DNA of 50,933 nt from positions 1 through 50,933 of the forward strand of contig RZYW01000005.1 in NCBI GenBank assembly GCA_009930175.1. The letters run 5' to 3'. The stretch is from Clostridia bacterium. Its GTDB lineage: Bacteria; Bacillota; Peptococcia; Peptococcales; SKKY01. Under the pieces are notes generated by a model. That model searched no databases. It was given only the letters and a program-made list of their open reading frames with translations, and was not told where the DNA came from. Position numbers and translations under genes: made by a program. Positions 1 through 9,157 of the stretch are shown here, piece after piece (positions within the stretch are counted from its first letter, which is position 1; every line of letters begins with the position of its first letter).

Positions 1-1
1 C

Positions 2-163
2 TCCCTGGCATATATATACATAAGCTATGGAAACTTATTCGCCAAAATTTATGGACGCTTAAGTGCCAAAAATTATGGAAAAGTACTTGCCGTTTACAAT
101 AAAATGAAGAGTGGGAATAGGAGACGCTTCTTTTTGGTGCGCTTTATCCAAAGGAAGCTTTGA
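2..163 (+). CDS. C-terminal fragment of an unidentified protein truncated by the window edge (…YGNLFAKIYGRLSAKNYGKVLAVYNKMKSGNRRRFFLVRFIQRKL*)
   Basis: Frame open from base 2 to TGA at 161-163; basic C-terminus; family not recognised. Confidence 0.4.
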   Translation, partial: SLAYIYISYGNLFAKIYGRLSAKNYGKVLAVYNKMKSGNRRRFFLVRFIQRKL

Positions 164-303
164 TGGAAGAAATAAGCGTTGAAAAGAAAAAGGATAAAAA
201 GAAAAAAATATGGATATTTGGAACTCCCGGAAGCAGATGCTTCTGGGAGTTTTTTATTTTTAAAAGGATTTTTAATTCTTTTATGGAAGAATATACAAAA
301 TGA
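155..303 (+). repeat. Left copy (R1) of a diverged ~150-bp direct repeat containing a terminator-like hairpin (ACTCCCGGAAGCAGATGCTTCTGGGAGTTTTTT)
   Basis: Aligns by eye with 11497-11641: AAGCTTTGATG…AAGC[G/A]TTGAAAAGAAAAAG…CTCCC[G/A]GAAGCAGA[T/A]GCTTC[T/G]GGGAG[T/G]TTTTT…GGGAAGAATATA[C/A]AAAATGA. Confidence 0.75.
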
Positions 304-498
304 TATTTTATATATTCAATTCATTACAGATAGGGATATATCAGAATTATATCAGGTTAATACTAAAAGACTTAATGAACAAGTCAAGAGAAGTAAAATG
401 AGGTAGAAGAGGGGGGATTTAATTGAAAGTATCTCATTAAGAATAAAACACACCAGATGAAAACCTAGATAGTACATCCACAAAAAGGAGGAATTAAA

Positions 499-1243
499 AT
501 GTCTAAAATAAAAAAAGACACGATTGAGGCAAAGGGTTTTGCTATTCAAATTTATACTGAAGATTTCAAAAATGATTATATAAGTCTTACGGATATTGCA
601 AAATATAAAAATAATGAAGATCCAAGGTTTGTTATTCAAAACTGGATGAGGAATAGAAATACCTTAGAATATATAGGGTTATGGGAAACTTTAAACAATA
701 TAGACTTTAACCGTGTGCAATTCGACACGTTTAGAAATGAGGCAGGACTTAATAGATTTACAATGACTCCAACCAAGTGGGCGGAAACCACGAATGCTGT
801 TGGGATAATTTCAAAGTCAGGAAGACATGGAGGAACATATGCTCATACTGATATAGCGATGGAGTTTGAATAGAGAAATTTCTAAGATTAACTATAAGAT
901 CCATACTGATGCAATCAAAGAATATCTATTACAAAATCTTACAAATGAGCAACTATCTTATAAGTATGCAAGCGAAGTTGATATGCTAAATGTATCACTT
1001 TTCAATAAGAGAGCAAAACAGTGGCGTAAAGAAAATCCAGATTTGAATGGTAATATGAGAGATTGTGCGAGCATTAATGAATTATTGGTACTCGCAAATA
1101 TGGAAAGCTATAATGCAGTCTTAATTAGCAAAGGTATTAAGCAAAAAGAGAGAATGATAGAGCTTAGAAAACTTGCAAGAACACAGTTATTGTCAATCGA
1201 AAAATTAAACAACACAGGCCTTAAGAGTTTGGAAGATAAATAG
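499..1243 (+). pseudogene. KilA-N domain protein broken by an internal deletion/frameshift (N-part 499-873, C-part 866-1243)
   Basis: First ORF has the KilA-N domain (…YISLTDIAKYKNNEDPRFVIQNWMRNRNTLEYIGLWE…) and stops right after TDIAMEFE; second ORF (SKINYKIHTDAIKE…YASEVDMLNVSLFNKRAKQWR…) matches the usual C-terminal part of the same family. Confidence 0.8.
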
Positions 1244-1473
1244 GATATTTATCTAAAGCTCCATTAATTGAATCTAAGACAGTTCCTGGTTTTTTAGTAT
1301 CTCCAATAACTATTTTCCCTGATATTGTTAAAAATGATTTGGATAACCAGGCAGTTAAAACTAATTTGACTATTCCAGCCTGGTTAAAAGATTTGGCAGA
1401 GGAGCAAGGAGTAAATTATTCGAAAGTATTTCAAACAGCCTTAATGGATTATCTTGGGATTAATAAGACGTAA
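1243..1473 (+). pseudogene. HicB-family antitoxin C-terminal remnant
   Basis: Frame reads …DNQAVKTNLTIPAWLKDLAEEQGVNYSKVFQTALMDYLGINKT*, the typical HicB C-terminal RHH segment; in-frame TAA at 1237-1239 and no plausible start codon. Confidence 0.7.
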
Positions 1474-1604
1474 TGCCCACATTTATAATATTATAAATGA
1501 ATATGCTATTTCTATTAATCTAAATTTTGTTCGCACCCCTTGTATTTATTCCTATTATTAAGATATACTGTTCCTATAAAAGTATTTTTCATGAGGTGAG
1601 TAAG

Positions 1605-2519
1605 ATGGATTACATGAAAGTATCAGAAGCAGCAGAAAAGTGGGGTCTGTCTACCCGTCGAGTGCGTATTCTTTGCCAAGAAAATAGAATTGAGGGTGTC
1701 ATTCGCAAAGGCAACCTTTATATGATACCAACCGAATCAAAAAGGCCAGAAGACCTTCGCAGTAAGGGACGGAATCGCACTGTCCTAAAAAAATTACTTG
1801 ATAATATTGATAAAAACTTAGAAAAACTCTCTAATATGCGTCCACTGACTAAAGGCGAGACCGAACGTTTAAGGGATGAGTTTTTGATTGAATTTACCTA
1901 CAACTCCAATGCCATTGAGGGTAATACTCTCACCTTGCAAGAGACAGCAATGGTTTTAGAAGGTATCACCATTGATCAAAAACCATTAAAAGAGCACTTA
2001 GAGATTATTGGACATCGTGATGCATTTCAATATGTAGAGAACCTTGTAAGGGATAAGGTGGAGTTTTCAGAATATGTGATTAAAAATATACACTCACTTG
2101 TTTTAATGGATAGACCTGAAGACAAAGGTGTTTTTCGACGTATTCCTGTACGTATTATGGGTGCTTTCCACCAGCCTCCACAACCTTATATGGTTGAACC
2201 AATGATGAATGAATTATTAGTAAATCACAGACAAAGAAAGGATAAAATGCACCTTGTAGAAGCAGTTGCATTGTTCCACTTAGATTTTGAGGGTATCCAC
2301 CCTTTTATTGATGGTAATGGACGTACAGGAAGATTACTTATCAACTTAGAATTAATGCAGAATGGTTATCCTGCTATAGATGTGAAGTTCTCTGATAGAA
2401 GAAAATACTATCAGGCTTTTGATGAGTATTATCGCAATCAGAATGAGCTGCCTATGGTGGAAATGCTTGCAGGGTATGTGAATGAGAAATTGGAGAAGTA
2501 TGTGGAGATTTTAGCTTAG
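1605..2519 (+). CDS. Fic/DOC family protein with N-terminal helix-turn-helix domain
   Basis: Fic motif HPFIDGNGRTGR; putative inhibitory motif SNAIEGN; N-terminal MKVSEAAEKWGLSTRRVRILCQENRIEG HTH; RBS GAGGTGAG before ATG 1605 (ORF track extends to 1527). Confidence 0.9.
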   Translation: MDYMKVSEAAEKWGLSTRRVRILCQENRIEGVIRKGNLYMIPTESKRPEDLRSKGRNRTVLKKLLDNIDKNLEKLSNMRPLTKGETERLRDEFLIEFTYNSNAIEGNTLTLQETAMVLEGITIDQKPLKEHLEIIGHRDAFQYVENLVRDKVEFSEYVIKNIHSLVLMDRPEDKGVFRRIPVRIMGAFHQPPQPYMVEPMMNELLVNHRQRKDKMHLVEAVALFHLDFEGIHPFIDGNGRTGRLLINLELMQNGYPAIDVKFSDRRKYYQAFDEYYRNQNELPMVEMLAGYVNEKLEKYVEILA

Positions 2520-2593
2520 GTTTTAATGATCCATTGCTATAATAAAGATATCAAGTCATAATGCACACGCGATACACATTGAGGGGTGAAGAA

Positions 2594-2725
2594 ATGGGCC
2601 TTTTAAGTTTTATGCAGGAAAATTGTAAATATGTTACTGAAGAAGAGCAAAAAGAACTCGAGGAAATGAATGTTGATTTTTCTGATTCTTCGGGGAAGGA
2701 ACTTTCATTAGATGAGGTATTATAA
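2594..2725 (+). CDS. Small 43-aa ORF, unknown (MGLLSFMQENCKYVTEEEQKELEEMNVDFSDSSGKELSLDEVL)
   Basis: ATG with purine-rich GAGGGGTGAAGAA upstream; acidic peptide; not in supplied ORF track. Confidence 0.45.
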   Translation: MGLLSFMQENCKYVTEEEQKELEEMNVDFSDSSGKELSLDEVL

Positions 2726-2796
2726 GATGAAATATTAATTTTTGTTTTTGGTATAGATGACAGAGGAGATATTTATAAAAAATAAAGATTAGAAAA

Positions 2797-2837
2797 GCAA
2801 AAAAACCTCTCAGAGTGCCACTTCTGGGAGGTTTTTT
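2797..2837 (+). terminator. Rho-independent terminator ACCTCTCAGAGTGCCACTTCTGGGAGGTTTTTT
   Basis: Imperfect stem followed by T-tract, upstream of hsdM. Confidence 0.65.
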
Positions 2838-2946
2838 GTACACTGATTCCTCCACTTTTATTATTTTATCAGCTATAATATATGTGAACTTTATATTTTA
2901 TTAGGTATAATAAACAGGTGATATCAAAAACGGAGGAGACTGGAAT

Positions 2947-4515
2947 ATGAATAACAAAAAAGAGCAGGAACGAGCTGAGTTACACCGCACAATTTGGGGA
3001 ATTGCAAATGATCTCAGAGGCAGTGTTGACGGATGGGATTTCAAACAATACGTTCTGGGAATGCTTTTCTACCGCTATATTTCCGAGAACCTTACCCAAT
3101 ACATAAACCAAGCAGAATGGGATGCAGGAGACACTTCCTTCGACTATTCAAAAATAACTGATGAACAGGCAGAGCAGGCTCGTGAAGACCTTGTAGACAC
3201 AAAAGGTTTCTACATCCTTCCCAGTGAGCTGTTCTGTAATGTTAAAAATAAAGCAGCATCAGATGAAAACCTGAACGAAACTCTTGAAAGAATATTTAAA
3301 AATATAGAAGCGTCAGCCCAAGGAACCAATAACGAAGATAACTTCAAGGGCTTATTTGACGATTTAGATGTAAACAGCAACAAACTTGGTGGTACAGTAG
3401 CCAAACGTAATGAAAAACTAGTAAAGCTTATGAATGGCATCGGCAACTTGAAATTAGGAGATTACAGAGAAAACACCATAGATGCTTTTGGCGATGCTTA
3501 CGAGTATCTTATGGGTATGTATGCCTCCAATGCAGGAAAAAGCGGCGGAGAGTATTATACACCTCAGGAAGTATCTGAGCTTCTTACGCGCCTTACTCTT
3601 GTTGGAAAAACAGAGGTAAACAAAGTATATGACCCAGCTTGTGGTTCAGGTTCTCTTTTACTTAAATTTGCAAAAATTCTTGGCAAAGAAAATGTCCGTC
3701 AGGGCTTTTATGGACAGGAAATCAATATTACTACATATAACCTTTGCCGTATTAACATGTTCCTACATGACATCGATTATGACAGATTCAACATTGGCCA
3801 TGGGGATACTCTTTCTGATCCTCTCCATTGGGATGAGGAGCCTTTTGAGGCAATTGTTTCTAATCCCCCTTATTCAATTAAATGGGATGGAGATGCTAAC
3901 CCGATTCTAATTAATGACCCTCGTTTTTCACCAGCAGGGGTATTGGCACCAAAATCCAAAGCAGACCTTGCCTTTATTATGCATAGTCTTTCCTGGCTGG
4001 CTACTAACGGAACTGCAGCAATAGTTTGCTTCCCAGGAATTTTTTATCGTGGTGGTGCTGAACAGAAAATAAGGAAGTATCTTGTAGATAATAACTATGT
4101 AGATTGTATTATCCAGCTTCCTCCCAATCTGTTTTTTGGAACAAGCATAGCAACTTGTATTATGGTTCTAAAAAAATCCAAAAAAGATAATAAAACTATG
4201 TTTATTGATGCTTCCAGGGAATTTGTAAAGATAACTAACAGTAATAAGCTGACAGATGCAAATATAGAAAAAATAGTATCTGCTTTTGCTGATAAAAAAG
4301 AAGAAGACTATTTCTTAAAAGTTGTTTCTAATGATGAAATCGCAGCTCAGGATTACAACCTGTCTGTTTCCACTTACTTGGAGCAGGAGGACACTCGTGA
4401 GGTTATAGATATAACAAAGCTTAATAAAGAAATAGAAAAAATCATTCTAAGAGGAGACGAACTTAGAAAAGATATCGCCGCCATTATTGCTGAAATAGAA
4501 GGTGAGAGTAAATGA
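2947..4515 (+). CDS. hsdM: Type I restriction-modification system DNA methyltransferase subunit HsdM
   Basis: [19 protein letters not shown] motif, VSNPPYS (NPPY catalytic motif), HsdM N-terminal domain. Confidence 0.97.
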   Translation: MNNKKEQERAELHRTIWGIANDLRGSVDGWDFKQYVLGMLFYRYISENLTQYINQAEWDAGDTSFDYSKITDEQAEQAREDLVDTKGFYILPSELFCNVKNKAASDENLNETLERIFKNIEASAQGTNNEDNFKGLFDDLDVNSNKLGGTVAKRNEKLVKLMNGIGNLKLGDYRENTIDAFGDAYEYLMGMYASNAGKSGGEYYTPQEVSELLTRLTLVGKTEVNKVYDPACGSGSLLLKFAKILGKENVRQGFYGQEINITTYNLCRINMFLHDIDYDRFNIGHGDTLSDPLHWDEEPFEAIVSNPPYSIKWDGDANPILINDPRFSPAGVLAPKSKADLAFIMHSLSWLATNGTAAIVCFPGIFYRGGAEQKIRKYLVDNNYVDCIIQLPPNLFFGTSIATCIMVLKKSKKDNKTMFIDASREFVKITNSNKLTDANIEKIVSAFADKKEEDYFLKVVSNDEIAAQDYNLSVSTYLEQEDTREVIDITKLNKEIEKIILRGDELRKDIAAIIAEIEGESK

Positions 4516-5642
4516 GTAAGCTGAATGATTTAATAGCAGAACTATGCCCGGATGGAGTGGAGTATGCATCAATTGGTTCATTGATAACACGCGGAAGAGA
4601 ACGTGGTAAATATAATAAGGAAATACAGCAAGTATATGTTGTTAGTAATAGTATGGGCATGGTAAAGGCAGAAGAATTTAGAGAGAACACAATTCATAGT
4701 GAGGATACATCTAACTATACAGTAATTAAACCTGGTATGTATGCCTATAATCCTTCGAGATTAAACATAGGCTCGATTGCTATGCTGAAAGATAATACTT
4801 GGGGATTGGTAAGTCCTATGTATGTTGTTTTTTCAATAGATGAAAGTAAAATAATAAAGGAATATTTTGAATATACTATTAAATCAACCTTTGTGAGAAA
4901 TAAGATAAAAACGTTAAAGGAAGAGGGGGCAAGGTTCCGCTTTGACTTTAATCGTTGGGATTGGATACAAATCCCTATCCCTCCTCTATCTATCCAAGAG
5001 GAAATCATACGTATTCTAGACAAATTCACTTCCTTAGAGGCGGAGCTGGAGGCGGAACTGGAGGCAAGAAGGCAGCAGTATGAGTATTATAGGGATAGTT
5101 TGTTGACCTTTGGAAATGAAGTAGAGCGGAAGACTTTAGGGGAAGTATGTAGTAGCATTGTTTCTGGAAAAAATAAAAAAAGAATACAAAATGGAAAATT
5201 CCCAGTATATGGTTCAACTGGCGTAATTGGCTATACGGATGAATATTCTTATAATGAAGAATTATTATTAGTAGCAAGAGTTGGAGCAAATTGTGGCTTT
5301 GTTAATAAAGTAGAAGGCAAAATTGATGTTTCGGATAATACATTAATTATTAAAGTAAATAAAAATTATAATTTAAATTTTGCTTATTATCAACTAACAA
5401 ATATGAACTTAAATAATCTTTCAATTGGTGGAGGCCAACCATTGATAACGGCAGGAAAATTAAAATCTCTATATATCCCTATCCCTCCTCTTGAGGAGCA
5501 GGAGCGCATCGTTGCTATCCTTGACCGCTTTGATGCCCTTGTCAATGACATCAGCCAGGGTATCCCTGCAGAAATAGAGGCAAGACGTAAACAGTATGAA
5601 TATTATCGTGATAAGTTACTGACTTTCAAGGAGGTAGTCTGA
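4512..5642 (+). CDS. hsdS: Type I restriction system specificity subunit HsdS (two target-recognition domains)
   Basis: ATGA overlap with hsdM; duplicated conserved segments [19 protein letters not shown]…[16 protein letters not shown] and [19 protein letters not shown]…[16 protein letters not shown]. Confidence 0.96.
   Translation: MSKLNDLIAELCPDGVEYASIGSLITRGRERGKYNKEIQQVYVVSNSMGMVKAEEFRENTIHSEDTSNYTVIKPGMYAYNPSRLNIGSIAMLKDNTWGLVSPMYVVFSIDESKIIKEYFEYTIKSTFVRNKIKTLKEEGARFRFDFNRWDWIQIPIPPLSIQEEIIRILDKFTSLEAELEAELEARRQQYEYYRDSLLTFGNEVERKTLGEVCSSIVSGKNKKRIQNGKFPVYGSTGVIGYTDEYSYNEELLLVARVGANCGFVNKVEGKIDVSDNTLIIKVNKNYNLNFAYYQLTNMNLNNLSIGGGQPLITAGKLKSLYIPIPPLEEQERIVAILDRFDALVNDISQGIPAEIEARRKQYEYYRDKLLTFKEVV
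5034..5069 (+). repeat. Three imperfect 12-nt tandem repeats in the central spacer of hsdS ([12 protein letters not shown])
   Basis: TTAGAGGCGGAG CTGGAGGCGGAA CTGGAGGCAAGA, in frame. Confidence 0.85.
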
Positions 5643-8600
5643 TGATAAAATACAATATTGTTGCATCTACTAATGAAGCTACCGTTGTAGCAGAATACAT
5701 GCCAGAGCCATATAGAGCAACGGATTACCAAAGTGAAGCTGCTTTAGAAAAGGACCTTATTAATCGTCTTTGTTCTCAGGGTTATGACTATATTACTATC
5801 AGAAAAGAAGAAGACTTAGTAAATAACCTTAGGGAACAGTTGGAGCTTGTAAATAATTACCAGTTTTCTGATGAGGAATGGAAAAGATTTTTTACTCAGA
5901 ATATTGCTGGAGCAAATGAAGGAATATCTGAGAAAACCAAAAAGATACAGGAAGACCATGTTCAGATTCTTAAAAGAGATGATGGCAGTACTAAGAACAT
6001 TATTTTAATAGACAAAAAGAATATCCATAATAACCGCCTTCAGGTTATCAATCAATACGAAGAATCTGAAGGCAACAGGGATACCAGATATGATGTAACA
6101 ATACTTGTTAATGGTTTTCCCATGGTACATATTGAACTAAAACGCAGAGGAGTTCCAATCAGGGAAGCCTTTAACCAAATAAGAAGATACCAAAGAGATA
6201 GTTTCTGGGCAGCCTCAGGCTTGTATGAGTATGTCCAGCTCTTTGTTATTTCTAATGGTACACATACTAAGTATTATTCCAATACCACAAGAACCCAGCA
6301 TATCAAAGAAGCAGGGGAAGGGAACAAAAGTAAAAGTAAAAAGACCAGCCACAGCTTTGAGTTTACCAGCTACTGGGCAGATGCTAATAACAAGGTTATT
6401 GCTGATCTTGTAGATTTTACTAAAACCTTTTTTGCTAAACATACTATTCTAAATATTATTACTAAATACTGCGTATTCACATCAGAAGAAACTCTTTTAG
6501 TAATGCGACCCTATCAAATTGCTGCTACAGAAAGAATCTTAAGCAGAATAGAAATATCAACTAACTACAAAAAAACAGGAACTCTGGAAGCAGGAGGATT
6601 TGTCTGGCATACAACAGGGTCAGGGAAAACTCTTACCAGTTTTAAAACTTCACAGCTTGCCACAGCCCTTCCTTATATAGATAAGGTTCTATTTGTCGTT
6701 GACAGAAAAGATTTAGATTATCAAACAATGAAGGAATATGACAGGTTTGCTAAGGGAGCGGCTAATGGGAATACATCTACCAGAATTTTGCAAAAACAGC
6801 TGGAAAATCCAGATGCCAAAATTATTATTACCACTATCCAGAAATTAGATGTATTTATCAGGAAGAACAAGGTCCATGATGTTTACAAAAAGCATGTTGT
6901 TCTTATCTTTGATGAATGCCATCGCTCCCAGTTTGGAGAAATGCATCAGAAAATAATTAAATCCTTTAGGAATTATCATATCTTTGGCTTTACAGGAACA
7001 CCAATTTTTGCCAAGAACTCAGGAAGTGGAGGTAATCCTCTCTTTAGAACAACTCCCCAGGCCTTTGGAGAGAAGCTTCATACCTATACCATTGTTGATG
7101 CTATTAATGATGCTAATGTTCTGCCTTTCCGTATAGACTTTATTAACACTATTAAGGAAAAGAAAAATATTCTTGATACAAAGGTAAAGGCAATAGATGT
7201 AGAAAAGGCTCTGATGGCTCCCGAGAGGATAAAAGAGGTTACTTCCTATATCCTTGATCACTTTGACCAGAAAACAAAGAGAAGCAGTTTTTATTCCCTG
7301 AAGGGACAACGGATGCAGGGATTTAACTCTATTTTTGCTGTTGCTTCTATTCCTATGGCTATGAGATATTACACAGAATTTCAAAGACAGCTGGAGGAAA
7401 GAAATAGAAATCTTGTTGTTGCAACTATCTTCAGTTTTAATCCAAATGAAGAAGAGCCAGATGACATTCTTCCAGATGAGAGTTTTGAACCGGAAAAGCT
7501 GGATAAACCTTCCAGAGATTTTCTTGATTCAGCCATAGCAGATTACAACAAGGCTTTCTGTACCAGCTATGATACATCATCAGATAACTTCCAGAACTAT
7601 TATAAGGACCTGTCCCAGAGGGTTAAGGACAGGGAAGTGGATATCCTTATTGTTGTTAATATGTTCTTAACAGGCTTTGATGCCACTACCTTAAATACAT
7701 TATGGGTGGATAAGAATCTGAAACAGCATGGACTGATTCAAGCGTTCTCCCGTACTAATCGTATTTTAAACTCAGTAAAAACCTTTGGTAATATTGTTTG
7801 TTTCCGAGATCTTAAACAGGCAACAGATGATGCAATAGCTTTATTTGGGGATAAGGAAGCTGGAGGAATTGTTCTTCTTAGAACCTTTGATGAATATTAC
7901 GAGGGATTTGAGGATAAAGGAAGGTACAATCCTGGCTATAGAGAGTTAATTGAAAAACTAGAGGAAAATTATCCAATAGGGCAGGCAATAATAGGAGAGC
8001 AGGAACAAAAAGATTTTATTAATCTCTTCGGTTCAATTTTACGGACAAAAAATATACTAACATCCTTTGATGACTTTGAAGGTAAAGAACTTTTAAATCA
8101 GAGGGATTTCCAGGATTATCAGAGTGTTTATATTGATCTTTATGAGAAGTATAGAAAAAATGAAAAAGTTGATAAAGAGGTTATTAATGATGACATAACC
8201 TTTGAAATGGAATTGATTAAGCAAGTAGAAGTAAACATAGACTATATTTTGATGATGGTCGCTAAATATCATCAAAGTAACTGTGAGGACAAGAGTATTC
8301 TTACTTCAATTCATAAAGCTGTAAGCTCCAGTATGGAACTAAGAAGCAAGAAAGAATTGATAGAAGGATTTATTGAAAGAGTAAACCTTTCAGAATCAGA
8401 AAATGTCGAAAACGACTGGCATAAATTTGTTAATGAACAAAAGGAAAAAGAAATTGAAGTATTAATAGAGGAAGAAAAACTAAAACCAGAAGAAACCAGA
8501 AAATATATAGAAGGATCCCTAAGAGATGGCAACCTGAAAACCACAGGAACAGACCTAGACAAAATATTACCACCAGTATCCCGCTTCTCCGGAGGAAACA

Positions 8601-8668
8601 GAACAGAAAAAAAACAAACAGTAATCGAAAAACTGATGAGATTCTTTGAAAAGTACCTCGGGGTGTAA
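5642..8668 (+). CDS. hsdR: Type I restriction endonuclease subunit HsdR
   Basis: Nuclease motif (RYDVTILVNGFPMVHIELKRRG), Walker A TTGSGKTLTS, DECHRSQ box, helicase motifs; overlaps hsdS stop. Confidence 0.97.
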   Translation: MIKYNIVASTNEATVVAEYMPEPYRATDYQSEAALEKDLINRLCSQGYDYITIRKEEDLVNNLREQLELVNNYQFSDEEWKRFFTQNIAGANEGISEKTKKIQEDHVQILKRDDGSTKNIILIDKKNIHNNRLQVINQYEESEGNRDTRYDVTILVNGFPMVHIELKRRGVPIREAFNQIRRYQRDSFWAASGLYEYVQLFVISNGTHTKYYSNTTRTQHIKEAGEGNKSKSKKTSHSFEFTSYWADANNKVIADLVDFTKTFFAKHTILNIITKYCVFTSEETLLVMRPYQIAATERILSRIEISTNYKKTGTLEAGGFVWHTTGSGKTLTSFKTSQLATALPYIDKVLFVVDRKDLDYQTMKEYDRFAKGAANGNTSTRILQKQLENPDAKIIITTIQKLDVFIRKNKVHDVYKKHVVLIFDECHRSQFGEMHQKIIKSFRNYHIFGFTGTPIFAKNSGSGGNPLFRTTPQAFGEKLHTYTIVDAINDANVLPFRIDFINTIKEKKNILDTKVKAIDVEKALMAPERIKEVTSYILDHFDQKTKRSSFYSLKGQRMQGFNSIFAVASIPMAMRYYTEFQRQLEERNRNLVVATIFSFNPNEEEPDDILPDESFEPEKLDKPSRDFLDSAIADYNKAFCTSYDTSSDNFQNYYKDLSQRVKDREVDILIVVNMFLTGFDATTLNTLWVDKNLKQHGLIQAFSRTNRILNSVKTFGNIVCFRDLKQATDDAIALFGDKEAGGIVLLRTFDEYYEGFEDKGRYNPGYRELIEKLEENYPIGQAIIGEQEQKDFINLFGSILRTKNILTSFDDFEGKELLNQRDFQDYQSVYIDLYEKYRKNEKVDKEVINDDITFEMELIKQVEVNIDYILMMVAKYHQSNCEDKSILTSIHKAVSSSMELRSKKELIEGFIERVNLSESENVENDWHKFVNEQKEKEIEVLIEEEKLKPEETRKYIEGSLRDGNLKTTGTDLDKILPPVSRFSGGNRTEKKQTVIEKLMRFFEKYLGV

Positions 8669-8680
8669 CCAGAGGTAAGT

Positions 8681-8705
8681 GGTTATTTCCATTTTGGAAA
8701 TAACC
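8681..8705. other. Perfect 10-bp inverted repeat GGTTATTTCC-ATTTT-GGAAATAACC directly after hsdR
   Basis: Direct reading; no T-tract follows. Confidence 0.8.
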
Positions 8706-9157
8706 ATAAGAAAGAGAACTAGCCTATTAAAGTATAAATGGATTCTAAATAAAAAAAATACAAGAAAACGGACTTTTTTGAATGATATTATTCAAATGGT
8801 TAGATTAAACAGAGATTGATTGCTATAGATGTTAGCAGGAGTTTATCTATAGATATGGAGGGAGAGAATTTAAAAACAGCAAAAGGTTTATAAATGGTTT
8901 CTTCATTCCGAAAAAATCAAAATATTAGATGAATAAAAAATAGAAAAAGTTTAGAGGCAAAAGGTAGAGTTGTATAAGTAAATAATATATATGAATTTAA
9001 GATGAACAAATTATCATATGAAAAAAGATTGTTTTATTGGATATAGGTTTACTTAAAAATTATTATTAAATGCCCTCAGAAAAAGAAGATGGGTATATTG
9101 GAATGATAAGAGAAGCAAGTGTAAAGTATTAATGGCTATGAAAGGTAGGTATTAGAT

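Noticed and set aside
871-873. TAG readthrough in the KilA-N ORF
   Set aside because: Reading through gives further stops within a few codons; the homologous C-part is in another frame
499-2520. Active prophage at the left end
   Set aside because: Only KilA-N and TA-like remnants; no integrase, terminase, capsid or lysis genes in the window
2634-2855. 73-aa minus ORF MEESVYKKPPRSGTLRGFF…
   Set aside because: Translation of a terminator hairpin and the antisense of the small plus-strand ORF
7019-7384. 121-aa minus-strand ORF inside hsdR, and similar antisense ORFs in the track
   Set aside because: Antisense to strongly conserved coding sequence with no recognisable domain or RBS
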